From NCBI GenBank assembly GCA_964483985.1, contig CAZADS010000072.1, positions 1-14,094 of the forward strand: 14,094 bases of DNA, given 5' to 3'. The notes below the pieces were generated by a model that saw only the letters and a program-made list of their open reading frames with translations, ran no database searches and was not told where the DNA came from. Within the stretch, counting starts at the first letter, position 1, and the number at the start of each line of letters is the position of its first letter. This stretch comes from CAZADS01 sp964483985 (GTDB taxonomy: Bacteria; Pseudomonadota; Alphaproteobacteria; Thalassobaculales; Thalassobaculaceae). Both the position numbers and the translations under genes were made by a program. Shown piece after piece: positions 6,936-14,094 of this stretch.

Positions 6936-6982
6936 ATCCGCCCCCACCATTTTTAGGATTAGACATTTTTCTTTTCATACGG

Positions 6983-8323
6983 TTATGCGATTGTTGAAGC
7001 AGGTAAAAACCGATTTTCTGGGCGAGGTAAACCTAAATTCTCCCGTAAAGTTTTACCTTCGTATTCAGTTCGAAAAATTTTCCTTCTTTGAAGTTCCGGA
7101 ATTACTTTATTAACGAAATCTTCAAGACCAGCCGGGAGATACGGGAACATAATATTGAAGCCATCGCATGCGTCCGAATCAAGCCATTCATGCATTTGAT
7201 CTGCAATCTCTGACGGAGAGCCTACAAGTGCGAGGCCAGAGTATCCACCTAATCTTTGTGCTAATTGACGTACTGTTAAATTCTCTCTTTTCGCGAGACG
7301 AATTGCGCGTTCTCGTCCGCTCTTACTCGCATTGCTTTCGGGAATTTCCGGTAATGATTTGTTTGGATCAAATGTTGAAGCGTCATGGCCAAGTGCAATG
7401 GAAAGTGATGCAATAGCACTGTCGTAATGAACTAGACTATCAAGTTTAGCGCGTTTTTTTTTCGCTTCAGCCTTATTTTCGCCCACCACTACTAAACACC
7501 CAGGGAGAATTTTCATTTGGTGTCTAGGCCGGCCGAGTGCGTCCATCCTACCTTTAAGGTCTTTGTAAAGCTGTCGGCCATCTTCGATTGTAGCAAGGCT
7601 AGCAAAGACCATTTCAGCTGTTTCTGCAGCGAGTTGTTTGCCAGGCTCGGAGGCTCCTGCCTGCACAATCACGGGCCATCCTTGCGGGCACCGAGCAATA
7701 TTTAGCGGTCCTTTTACAGAAAAAAATTCGCCTTTGTGATTAAGCGTATGTAGTAGATCAGGGTCGAAAAAGAGGCCGGTTTCCGTATTCCGTATAAAGG
7801 CGTTATCTGCCCAACTATCCCACAGTCCGGTAACGACATCGAAATATTCTCGGGCGCGACGATAGCGTTCCCCATGTTCCATCTGTTCTTTCATGCCGAA
7901 ATTCAGGGCGGCGTCTGGATTAGATGTTGTGACTAAGTTCCAGGCCGCGCGGCCGCCACTGATATGATCCAGAGAAGCAAATCGTCTGGCTACTACGTAG
8001 GGTGGTTCGAAAGTAGTGGAGGCAGTGGCTATGAGACCCAGACGGTTGGTAACCATAGCTAAAGCCGATAATAAGGTAAGTGGATCAAAAGACGTTGTGG
8101 TAGCGCTTCGTTTTAACGCCTCCAAAGGCATGTTTAACACAGCTAAATGATCTGCCATAAAGAAGGCATCAAATTTACCATGTTCTAGTGTTTGGGCAAA
8201 TTTTACTAAATGTTTAAGATTAAAATTGGCGTCTGGCGTACCACCAGGATAACGCCACGCTGCGGTATGAATGCTGACGGGACGCATGAAGGCTCCAAGA
8301 TGCAATTTTTTGGTTGAAATCAT
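6983..8323 (-). CDS. FMN-dependent monooxygenase, NtaA/SnaA/DszA class (luciferase-like)
   Basis: A flavin monooxygenase that uses reduced FMN supplied by a separate reductase; the substrate is unknown. The 446 residues fit the 430-460 of the nitrilotriacetate, pristinamycin IIA synthase and DszA group. Signatures visible are LHLGAFMRPVSIHTAAWRYP near the N-terminus, AQTLEHGKFDAFFMADHLA, LIATASTTFEPPYVVARRFA, LDHISGGRAAWNLVTTSNPDAALNFG in the first half (long continuous match), PQGWPVIVQAGAS in the centre, and GSPSEIADQMHEW with GFNIMFPYLPAGLEDF near the C-terminus. GAGGT lies 11 nt before the ATG. No flavin reductase is adjacent. It is on the same strand as cbiX, 235 bp upstream, without a clear terminator between, so read-through into the cob operon is possible. 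A specific name such as ntaA, dszA or sfnG is not justified. Confidence 0.88.
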   Translation of the reverse strand: MISTKKLHLGAFMRPVSIHTAAWRYPGGTPDANFNLKHLVKFAQTLEHGKFDAFFMADHLAVLNMPLEALKRSATTTSFDPLTLLSALAMVTNRLGLIATASTTFEPPYVVARRFASLDHISGGRAAWNLVTTSNPDAALNFGMKEQMEHGERYRRAREYFDVVTGLWDSWADNAFIRNTETGLFFDPDLLHTLNHKGEFFSVKGPLNIARCPQGWPVIVQAGASEPGKQLAAETAEMVFASLATIEDGRQLYKDLKGRMDALGRPRHQMKILPGCLVVVGENKAEAKKKRAKLDSLVHYDSAIASLSIALGHDASTFDPNKSLPEIPESNASKSGRERAIRLAKRENLTVRQLAQRLGGYSGLALVGSPSEIADQMHEWLDSDACDGFNIMFPYLPAGLEDFVNKVIPELQRRKIFRTEYEGKTLRENLGLPRPENRFLPASTIA

Positions 8324-8441
8324 GCCGGATATTACCTCATAGCTTTAGGTGTATGGTAAACACATTGTCCTTTGAATGGATAAATTATTTATGAAGCCAG
8401 ATTTAGGAATCGTCATTTGGATTTCGTTCGCCTATTTCATT

Positions 8442-8454
8442 AACTGTCACAGTT
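8442..8454. repeat. 13-bp perfect dyad AACTGTCACAGTT beside the SDR ribosome-binding site
   Basis: Six-base arms around a single central base, ending at the base before GGAG (8455-8458), the likely Shine-Dalgarno of the gene at 8467. It could be a repressor operator in the divergent promoter region (8324-8466) or a small RNA hairpin next to the ribosome site. No regulator gene is nearby. The remainder of the gap shows no convincing promoter to me. Confidence 0.4.
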
Positions 8455-8466
8455 GGAGTTTTAAAA

Positions 8467-9390
8467 ATGAATCCCAAAATAAAGGGGTCAACACAAGCGC
8501 CAGGGCATTTATTTTGCTTTGGTCTTGGATATACGGCCGGCCGGCTTGCAAAACGGTTATTGACAAATGGCTGGCAAGTTTCAGGTACTGTTCGATCGTC
8601 AGAAAAACAATCCTATTGGAAACGCCAGGGAATCTCCACAAGCTTATTTGACACCCATCAACCGTTGGCTAGTATCGATCGTATTTTTCAGAAAGTTACC
8701 CATTGTCTTATATCTATTCCCCCTCAGTATAATGGTGACCTAGTTCTATTGAAACATTCAGACGATTTAATTCGTTCGTCGAGCTTAAAGTGGATTGCAT
8801 ATCTTTCTACTCCGTCAGTTTATGGTGATTGGAAGGGTAAATTAGTTAAGGAAAGCGACGAACCAAACCCCGGATCCACTCGTGGACATCGTCGATTGAA
8901 CGCTGAACGTGCTTGGCTTTCGGTTATGAAGAAAACGGTTGCGGCGGTGCAAATATTTCGTCTTTCGGGGATCTATGGACCTGAAAGAAGTGTTTTCGAT
9001 CAAATTCGAGCGGGAACAGCAAGAATAATCGAAAAACCGGGACAGGTTTTTAATAGAATTCATGTTGATGATATAGGAAAAATCCTCTGCGCATCCATGG
9101 CCAGGCCTAATTCTGGCCAAATTTATAATGTTGCCGATGGGGAGCCTTGCTCCAGCGGCGAAGTTATTCGCCACGCCTGTCACATGTTAGGAGTTGCATC
9201 GCCGGCACCTATCCCGTTTGAGTCCGCAAATATGTCCCAAATGGCGAGGTCGTTTTATAGCGAATGCAAACGGTTAGATACCCATCGCATTGCGGAGGAG
9301 TTAGGAGTAACGTTGGATTATCCGACGTACCGAGAGGGTTTAGAAGCTATTTTGGGAGCAGAGAAATCGGGTGATTGCAACCCCATTTAG
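8467..9390 (+). CDS. Atypical SDR / NAD-dependent epimerase-like protein (YeeZ-type)
   Basis: A probable NAD(P)-binding oxidoreductase or epimerase-like protein of 307 residues; the substrate is unknown. The N-terminal Rossmann motif FGLGYTAGRLA (residues 18-28) is the GxGYTA form seen in YeeZ-like atypical SDRs. YLSTPSVYGDW marks the usual strand after the active-site serine and threonine, and FRLSGIYGPERS and NRIHVDDIGKIL are extended-SDR landmarks. The canonical YxxxK pair is not obvious: the corresponding helix reads GHRRLNAERAWL, as in other atypical members, so classical SDR catalysis may not apply. The ATG follows GGAG (8455-8458) by 8 nt. It is divergent from the monooxygenase and convergent with cobO. 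The 52-bp AT-rich gap before cobO holds no clear terminator. A role linked to B12 is not supported by sequence. Confidence 0.85.
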   Translation: MNPKIKGSTQAPGHLFCFGLGYTAGRLAKRLLTNGWQVSGTVRSSEKQSYWKRQGISTSLFDTHQPLASIDRIFQKVTHCLISIPPQYNGDLVLLKHSDDLIRSSSLKWIAYLSTPSVYGDWKGKLVKESDEPNPGSTRGHRRLNAERAWLSVMKKTVAAVQIFRLSGIYGPERSVFDQIRAGTARIIEKPGQVFNRIHVDDIGKILCASMARPNSGQIYNVADGEPCSSGEVIRHACHMLGVASPAPIPFESANMSQMARSFYSECKRLDTHRIAEELGVTLDYPTYREGLEAILGAEKSGDCNPI

Positions 9391-9442
9391 GCAAATAATT
9401 GTTTTTAATAAAAAAGTATTAGAAAATAATAATTCGAACTGA

Positions 9443-10081
9443 TTAAAACTCGATACCTGCCTGTGCTTTAAATCCTGATCGAAAAGGATGTTTTATCATC
9501 GTCATTTCAGTCACGAGATCCGCTAATTCTATAAGAGGGTCCTTTGCATTTCTTCCCGTGATGATGACATGCAGGTCATTCCTCTTAGATTTTAGGGCTG
9601 GGATTATTTCTGCTAGCGGAAGATAATTATAGCGTAATACGATATTGAGTTCGTCCAGTAGTACCATACCATAATTAGGATCGGCCATCATTTCTAATGC
9701 GCGAGTCCAAGCAGCCTCGGCCGCTGCTATATCTCGTTTTAGGTCTTGTGTGTCCCAAGTAAATCCTTCCCCCATTGTATGAATGGTTACTTGTTTAGGA
9801 AAAGATTCTAGAACCTTTCGTTCCCCAGTCTCCCATTTCCCTTTAACAAATTGTACAATTCCAACCCTCATTCCTTGTCCAATGGCTCGGCAAACCATTC
9901 CGAAAGCAGCCGTCGATTTTCCTTTTCCTTTTCCCGTATGAACTATTATTAGACCGCCAGTTCGGGTTTTAGTAGCCATTATTTTATTTCGAGCTACTTT
10001 TTTCTTGGCCATTTTTTCTGCATGTCGTTTCGTTTTAGCAATTGTCTCTAATTCTTGGGGAAGTGGGCTGGAGTTAGACAT
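9443..10081 (-). CDS. cobO: Corrinoid adenosyltransferase CobO (BtuR/CobA family)
   Basis: Transfers the 5'-deoxyadenosyl group of ATP to the cobalt(I) of cob(I)yrinate a,c-diamide or cobalamin, forming the Co-C bond of coenzyme B12; cytosolic. With the chosen start it has 212 residues, close to Pseudomonas CobO. The P-loop GKGKGKST is at 50-57, followed by TAAFGMVCRAIG. VQFVKGKWETGE is at about 77-88, LLDELN at 141-146, VIITGRNA at 172-179 and the conserved KAQAGIEF C-terminus. The lysine-rich N-terminal helix (about 15-40) is normal for the family. The ATG at 10079-10081 has GAGGGA (10089-10094) 7 nt upstream, so it is preferred to a TTG at 10096 that lies inside that site. It follows the hydratase gene by 25 nt on the same strand and is probably co-transcribed with it. 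It is separate from the ring operon. Confidence 0.95.
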   Translation of the reverse strand: MSNSSPLPQELETIAKTKRHAEKMAKKKVARNKIMATKTRTGGLIIVHTGKGKGKSTAAFGMVCRAIGQGMRVGIVQFVKGKWETGERKVLESFPKQVTIHTMGEGFTWDTQDLKRDIAAAEAAWTRALEMMADPNYGMVLLDELNIVLRYNYLPLAEIIPALKSKRNDLHVIITGRNAKDPLIELADLVTEMTMIKHPFRSGFKAQAGIEF

Positions 10082-10106
10082 ATTATTTTCCCTCAAGCGA
10101 TAAGAA

Positions 10107-10907
10107 TTAATCTATAACGAGACAACAATTTCCTAATTTTCCAAAATCGGCCATTAGTTCCTGCCTCGGGCCTGCGACCAGAGGCTGGGTGGTAGACCCA
10201 GTGGTGATAATATCGCCAGCCGTCAGCATTTTCCCATTATCGATCATGAAATTTGCGAGCCAAGCTAAAACTGCCATCGGACCGCCATCCACGTTCTTCC
10301 CAAAGCCCTCACGCGTATTGGTCCCATTAACGTATAACGTTACCGCTTGATTTTCTAAATCTAAATGATGGAAGGGTTCTATAAATTCTCCATGAATCCA
10401 ACCACCATTCGCTCCATTATCTGCGATAATGTTAACTATACCGGCTTTATTCCATACAGGGAAAGGTGACGTGACAATTTCAATTGCTGGAGCCGCTGCT
10501 TGGACCGAGTGAATTACCGTTTCAGATGTATATGGGTTATTGGTCTTGGGTAGGTCACTGCCCAACTTAAGCGAAATTTCTGGTTCGATAACGATCACAT
10601 TAAACTTTTTGGAATTTATGGTTAGTGGAGTTTTATGGCAATAATTTGATATAAGAACGCCAGAAAAAGGTTCTTTGGTGCCAAGCATATCTTTAGCTGC
10701 TGGATTGGTAGCACCAATTTTATAGCCAATTTTAGTTCCTCCGGATTGGGCCATTAATTTTTTTACCAATACAGTCTGTATCTCATATGCTTCCGATACA
10801 GTGGTTGGTTGGCAAGAAAGAGGAAGATGTTCGATGGTGAGAAATTCCTGTCTCGCCCTAAATAGTTCGTAAGCCGCCGCGTTAGTGGCCTCAGAGTCTA
10901 ACGGCAT
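10107..10907 (-). CDS. 2-keto-4-pentenoate hydratase-like protein (FAH superfamily)
   Basis: A metal-dependent hydratase or decarboxylase of the MhpD/DmpH/HpaH type, acting on a 2-hydroxy-dienoate or similar acid; the exact substrate is unknown. The protein has 266 residues, matching the usual 260-270. Visible features are GYKIGATN at 61-68, the metal-ligand pair IEPEISLKLG with Glu108 and Glu110, PAIEIV with Glu143 as likely third ligand, ADNGANGGWIHG, GPMAVLAWLAN and the ITTGSTTQPLVAGP turn near the end. I chose ATG 10905-10907, preceded by GAAGGA (10914-10919) at 6 nt, over a TTG at 10964 that would add 19 residues without family similarity. It lies 25 nt upstream of cobO. No other catechol meta-cleavage genes are in the window, so a catabolic pathway cannot be assigned. 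Confidence 0.87.
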   Translation of the reverse strand: MPLDSEATNAAAYELFRARQEFLTIEHLPLSCQPTTVSEAYEIQTVLVKKLMAQSGGTKIGYKIGATNPAAKDMLGTKEPFSGVLISNYCHKTPLTINSKKFNVIVIEPEISLKLGSDLPKTNNPYTSETVIHSVQAAAPAIEIVTSPFPVWNKAGIVNIIADNGANGGWIHGEFIEPFHHLDLENQAVTLYVNGTNTREGFGKNVDGGPMAVLAWLANFMIDNGKMLTAGDIITTGSTTQPLVAGPRQELMADFGKLGNCCLVID

Positions 10908-11226
10908 AATGAGTCCTTCGTTGATCTGGTCTAGCACCAGAGTAATACTTTGCTTGCTCAACAATTAACATTAATTTATTAACCCTTTGCAAGCATTATG
11001 TCTTAATCGTATGACTTAGGTGGAATGCTTGAGGTTGCAACTTTGGCTCATTATAGATATTTCTGCTTATAGGCACTTATATATGTTAACGCTGCTCACA
11101 GAGATTACCAGAATAGAATTGAATAGTACTTGTTTGGGAGAATTGTGGTGAGCAAAATATTTTGGATAAAAGCTGGCACGGAACAGTGGTGTCTGCATTG
11201 CAGGGTGGTATAACCGGATTCCAATC
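10908..11226. other. Intergenic region between divergent hydratase-cobO and ribF-ileS
   Basis: About 319 bp without a recognised gene. It must hold promoters for both directions. A candidate plus-strand promoter is at 11029-11057. Two tiny overlapping plus-strand reading frames, 11083-11151 (22 codons) and 11148-11213 (21 codons, GTG start preceded by GGGAG at 11136-11140), lie directly before ribF and may be chance. I found no tRNA, no B12 box and no FMN riboswitch core here. Confidence 0.6.
11029..11057 (+). promoter_or_regulatory. Candidate promoter of the ribF-ileS unit
   Basis: TTGAGG (11029-11034), a 17-nt spacer, then TATAGA (11052-11057). The -35 matches four of six and the -10 five of six consensus bases, with ideal spacing. 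Transcription would begin near 11064 and leave a leader of about 160 nt before ribF. Confidence 0.4.
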
Positions 11227-12159
11227 ATGCAAATTGTTGATGGAATGAGTAAAATCCGACAAAAACATAAAGGTACCGTCGCTGCTGTCGGAAATTTCGA
11301 TGGCGTGCATTTAGGGCACCGGACTGTGATTCAGGAAGCTGGTCGGATCGCGAGAAGCCTGAACGTTCCCTTGTCGGTTTTGACTTTTGAACCGCATCCA
11401 AGAGTATTGTTTCAACCAGAAGGCACTTCTTTTCGACTTACATCGCGCGAAACAAAGGCGGAGGCCCTAGAACAGCTGGAAGTGGATTTATTGTTCGAAG
11501 TTACGTTCGATCACGAATTTGCACAGATTACTGCGGAAGAATTTGTTGAAAAAATCCTTAAAAATAAACTTGGACTTAGACACGTTGTTTGTGGTTACGA
11601 CTTTATTTTCGGTCATAGACGTCGGGGTACGTCAGAGATGTTGGAACACATGGGGCGTGAAGTGGGAATTGGAGTAACAAGAATGCCCGCGTTTGTAGAA
11701 GAAGACGGCGCGGTTTATTCGTCCACTCGGGTTAGACAATGTTTGTCGGAAGGGGACCCTAAAGGTGCAGCCGAGCTTTTAGGAAGGCCTTGGGCATTCT
11801 CAGGGCTTGTGGAAGAAGGCGATAAACGAGGGCGCACTATTGGTTTTCCAACCTGTAATTTAAGGATAATCCAACTAATTCAACCTGCCCATGGGGTGTA
11901 TGCTATTGAAATTAGGGTGGAGACGGAAGAAATTTGGTTGGCTGGTGTAGGAAATTTTGGTCGTCGACCCACCGTGAATGACAGAGGGTCCATTTTTGAG
12001 GCGCATATCTTTGATGTGGATAGAGACCTCTACGATAAGAGATTATCGATAAGAGTAATTGACTTTATTCGTCCAGAGTTGAAATTTAGTGGTATTGAAG
12101 CGCTAACCGCGCAGATTGCTGCTGATGCAAAGCGGGCCCGTGAACTCCTTTTGGATTGA
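11227..12159 (+). CDS. ribF: Bifunctional riboflavin kinase / FAD synthetase RibF
   Basis: Phosphorylates riboflavin to FMN and adenylates FMN to FAD. The 310 residues are the normal length. The N-terminal FMN adenylyltransferase domain (about 14-170) has GNFDGVHLGH at 22-31, TFEPHPRVLF at 53-62, VCGYDFIFGHRRRG at 121-134 and SSTRVRQCLSEGD at 165-177. The C-terminal kinase domain (about 185-310) has GDKRGRTIGFPTCNL at 198-212, where the usual PTAN reads PTCN, then GVYAIEI, GNFGRRPTV and FEAHIFDVDRDLY, which holds the conserved catalytic glutamate (258). The ATG at 11227 is preferred over the Met at residue 7, because MxIVxG is the usual family start, although its ribosome site is weak. It lies 30 nt upstream of ileS, the standard proteobacterial order. 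It could supply FMN for the nearby monooxygenase, but that is ordinary housekeeping. Confidence 0.96.
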   Translation: MQIVDGMSKIRQKHKGTVAAVGNFDGVHLGHRTVIQEAGRIARSLNVPLSVLTFEPHPRVLFQPEGTSFRLTSRETKAEALEQLEVDLLFEVTFDHEFAQITAEEFVEKILKNKLGLRHVVCGYDFIFGHRRRGTSEMLEHMGREVGIGVTRMPAFVEEDGAVYSSTRVRQCLSEGDPKGAAELLGRPWAFSGLVEEGDKRGRTIGFPTCNLRIIQLIQPAHGVYAIEIRVETEEIWLAGVGNFGRRPTVNDRGSIFEAHIFDVDRDLYDKRLSIRVIDFIRPELKFSGIEALTAQIAADAKRARELLLD

Positions 12160-12189
12160 AAGGCCGCCCGTAATTGGGGTGCTTAAAAA

Positions 12190-14094
12190 ATGACTGAAGA
12201 TTATAAATCTACAATTTTTTTACCGAAGTCTGATTTCCCGATGAGGGCGAGTCTCCCAAGACGTGAGCCAGAAATCCTTGCTGAATGGGACCGGATCGGC
12301 TTGGAGAAATTATTGCGTCAAAACCGAAAGGGAAAAGAGAAATTTACCCTGCATGATGGCCCTCCATATGCAAATGGTCACCTGCACATGGGGCATGCAC
12401 TTAACAAAATTCTTAAGGATGTGATAAACCGGTCTCAGCAAATGCTCGGTAAAGATGCAAACTATGTTCCTGGATGGGATTGCCATGGTCTTCCAATTGA
12501 ATGGAAAATCGAAGAGGAATATCGATCCAAAGGCTTGGATAAAGACTCTGTTCCAATAATAGAATTTCGAAAACAATGTCGTGAATTTGCAGAAAAATGG
12601 GTAAAAATTCAAACTGAAGAATTCAAAAGACTTGGTGTTACCGGGACCTGGGAAAATCCATATACTACAATGAGTTTTAACGCGGAAGCCCAAATAGCCC
12701 GTGAAATTGGTAAATTTTTGCTCAACGGCGGCCTTTATAAAGGTGCAAAACCGGTTCTCTGGTCTGTTGTCGAGAAGACGGCTCTGGCAGACGCAGAAGT
12801 GGAATACCACGATCATAAATCCACGACAATCCACGTTCGATTCCCTGTTATACAATCTCGTCTCTCGATATTGAATGGCGCTTCTATTATCATTTGGACG
12901 ACAACTCCATGGACAATTCCTGGGAATAGAGCAATCGCTTATGGGAAGCAGTTTGACTATGCAGTTTACGAGGTAACAGAAGTAGAGGACAAAAGTTTTG
13001 CAATAGTTGGCGAAAAGATCGCGATTGGAGTAGAACTGCTACAAGAGGTGCGAGAAAACGCTAAAATAAAATCTGTATTGGAATTAGGTCGTTTTAGAGG
13101 GGCAGACTTAGTTGGCACAATTACTGCGCATCCATTACGAGGAGTGGAATACGATTTTGATGTGCCTCTATTGGAAGCAGACTTTGTTACTCTAGATCAA
13201 GGTAGTGGTTTCGTGCATATTTCTCCTGGTGCTGGGTCGGACGATTTTGAATTAGGCCAAAAATACGATCTTGAGATTGTTAATAATGTAAATGATTCTG
13301 GAAAATTTTACGACCATATACCATTGTTTGCAGGTTTGGACGTTTTTGAAGAAAATTATAAGATCGGAATGATAATCAAAGATGCGGGTGGTCTCCTAGC
13401 GATTGGTCGATTGGTTCATAGTTACCCCCATTCTTGGCGATCAAAAGCGCCCCTAATTTTTCGAACAACGGCGCAATGGTTCATTTCAATGGATACGAAT
13501 GACCTACGTGAAACGGCTTTACGGGCAATTAATGAAACCCGTTTTGTTCCATCGCGAGGACGAAACCGTTTACATGCGATGATCGAGCAACGTCCTGATT
13601 GGTGCGTTTCACGACAACGTGCATGGGGTGTACCAATTCCCGTATTTGTGCATAAACGGACCGGAGAACCGCTGCGAGATAAAAGTGTCATTGACCGTAT
13701 TGCTGATATCTTTGAGAAAGAAGGGTCTGATGCATGGTATGCGAGCCATGCCAGCCGTTTCTTGGGAGATGATTATAACGCCGACGATTTTGAAAAAATC
13801 GAAGATATAATAGAGGTTTGGTTCGATAGTGGGTCAACCCATAGTTTCGTCCTAGAAGCCCGTCCGGAACTTAAATGGCCCGCCTCACTATATTTGGAAG
13901 GTTCAGATCAACATCGAGGGTGGTTTCATACATCTCTTCTGGAATCTTGCGGCACTAGAGGTCGGGCGCCGTTCGACGCCGTACTTACACACGGTTTTGT
14001 TTTAGATGAGGATGGGCGAAAAATGTCCAAATCACTGGGCAACGTTACAGCCCCCCAAGATGTAATAGACCAAAGCGGTGCTGATATACTTCGG
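12190..14094 (+). CDS. ileS: Isoleucyl-tRNA synthetase IleS, 3' truncated by window edge
   Basis: Charges tRNA-Ile with isoleucine and edits misactivated valine. The frame is open from ATG 12190 to the last base, giving 635 of roughly 930-960 codons. The class I HIGH motif reads HMGH at 66-69 inside PPYANGHLHMGHALNKILKD. YVPGWDCHGLPIEWKIEEEY follows. The CP1 editing domain has TTTPWTIPGNRAIAY (from about 237) and GSGFVHISPGAGSDDFELG at 338-356, with the editing His343 and Asp352 kept but the second His of the usual PGHG changed to Ala348. Further on come FRTTAQWFISMD, RPDWCVSRQRAWGVPIPVF, GSDQHRGWFHTSLLES and KMSKSLGN at 611-618. The ATG follows GGGGTG (12176-12181) by 8 nt. The missing part includes the anticodon-binding region and any C-terminal zinc domain. 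Confidence 0.97.
   Translation, partial: MTEDYKSTIFLPKSDFPMRASLPRREPEILAEWDRIGLEKLLRQNRKGKEKFTLHDGPPYANGHLHMGHALNKILKDVINRSQQMLGKDANYVPGWDCHGLPIEWKIEEEYRSKGLDKDSVPIIEFRKQCREFAEKWVKIQTEEFKRLGVTGTWENPYTTMSFNAEAQIAREIGKFLLNGGLYKGAKPVLWSVVEKTALADAEVEYHDHKSTTIHVRFPVIQSRLSILNGASIIIWTTTPWTIPGNRAIAYGKQFDYAVYEVTEVEDKSFAIVGEKIAIGVELLQEVRENAKIKSVLELGRFRGADLVGTITAHPLRGVEYDFDVPLLEADFVTLDQGSGFVHISPGAGSDDFELGQKYDLEIVNNVNDSGKFYDHIPLFAGLDVFEENYKIGMIIKDAGGLLAIGRLVHSYPHSWRSKAPLIFRTTAQWFISMDTNDLRETALRAINETRFVPSRGRNRLHAMIEQRPDWCVSRQRAWGVPIPVFVHKRTGEPLRDKSVIDRIADIFEKEGSDAWYASHASRFLGDDYNADDFEKIEDIIEVWFDSGSTHSFVLEARPELKWPASLYLEGSDQHRGWFHTSLLESCGTRGRAPFDAVLTHGFVLDEDGRKMSKSLGNVTAPQDVIDQSGADILR

Noticed and set aside
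6901..6978. Tiny minus-strand frame after the monooxygenase stop (21-25 codons, with four consecutive Gly)
   Set aside because: It has no good ribosome site, no recognisable family and is too short to judge.
6748..6982. Classical class I cobalamin riboswitch
   Set aside because: The AGYCMGGAGACC-type B12 box and the GCCACTGT consensus in canonical form are absent on both strands. Only a partial core resemblance remains, reported as a low-confidence structured leader.
9391..9442. Bidirectional terminator between the SDR gene and cobO
   Set aside because: The gap is AT-rich but has no stable GC-containing hairpin followed by a T run.
12310..12855. Long antisense open frame (181 codons) across ileS
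   Set aside because: It is a shadow of a clearly coding, fully conserved ileS frame on the opposite strand.
1..14094. Mobile elements, CRISPR arrays, integrase or phage genes
   Set aside because: None seen: no transposase, terminal inverted repeats, regularly spaced repeats or tRNA-linked att sites.

Overview
The window reads as a bacterial chromosome segment, most likely from an alphaproteobacterium with moderately low GC (roughly 40-45% by eye). That assignment rests on three things: the flavour of the Cob proteins, the fused CbiG-CobJ and CbiE-CbiT (CobL) enzymes, and the ribF-ileS pair at the right end. The standard code fits every gene, and TGA is used freely as a stop. Coding is dense. 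The only notable gaps are 6748-6982, 8324-8466 and about 10908-11226.

Region 1 (1-6747) is a corrin-ring operon on the minus strand: cbiX (cobaltochelatase), cobH (C12,C11-methylmutase), cobL (CbiE-CbiT fusion), cobI (C20 methylase), a cbiG-cobJ fusion (ring contraction and C17 methylation) and cobM (C11 methylase). Junctions are +3, -4, +1, -4 and -4 nt, so it should be one translationally coupled transcript. cobK (C19 reductase), truncated by the window edge, comes from the opposite strand and overlaps the 3' end of cobM by 9 bp. Together these genes take sirohydrochlorin/precorrin-2 most of the way to (hydrogeno)cobyrinate. No CobG/CobZ, CobF, CbiD or CobNST is visible. CbiX together with a CbiG domain points to early cobalt insertion.

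Region 2 (6748-6982) is the cbiX leader. It is more GC-rich than its surroundings. It can form a long bulged hairpin, an enclosing 8-bp helix and a competing stem that masks the cbiX Shine-Dalgarno. Part of it faintly resembles the core of compact cobalamin riboswitches, but no classical B12 box is present. I consider it the most interesting element here.

Region 3 (6983-9390) holds an FMN-dependent monooxygenase of the NtaA/SnaA/DszA class (minus strand) and a divergent atypical SDR (plus strand). Region 4 (9443-10907, minus strand) holds a hydratase of the 2-keto-4-pentenoate hydratase/FAH superfamily followed by cobO, the corrinoid adenosyltransferase that makes the upper ligand of coenzyme B12. 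Region 5 (10908-14094) is a promoter-bearing gap, then ribF (FMN/FAD synthesis) and the first 635 codons of ileS, which runs off the right edge.

The genes make sense as a B12 biosynthesis locus flanked by housekeeping genes, with two or three metabolic genes of unknown relation placed between the ring operon and cobO.
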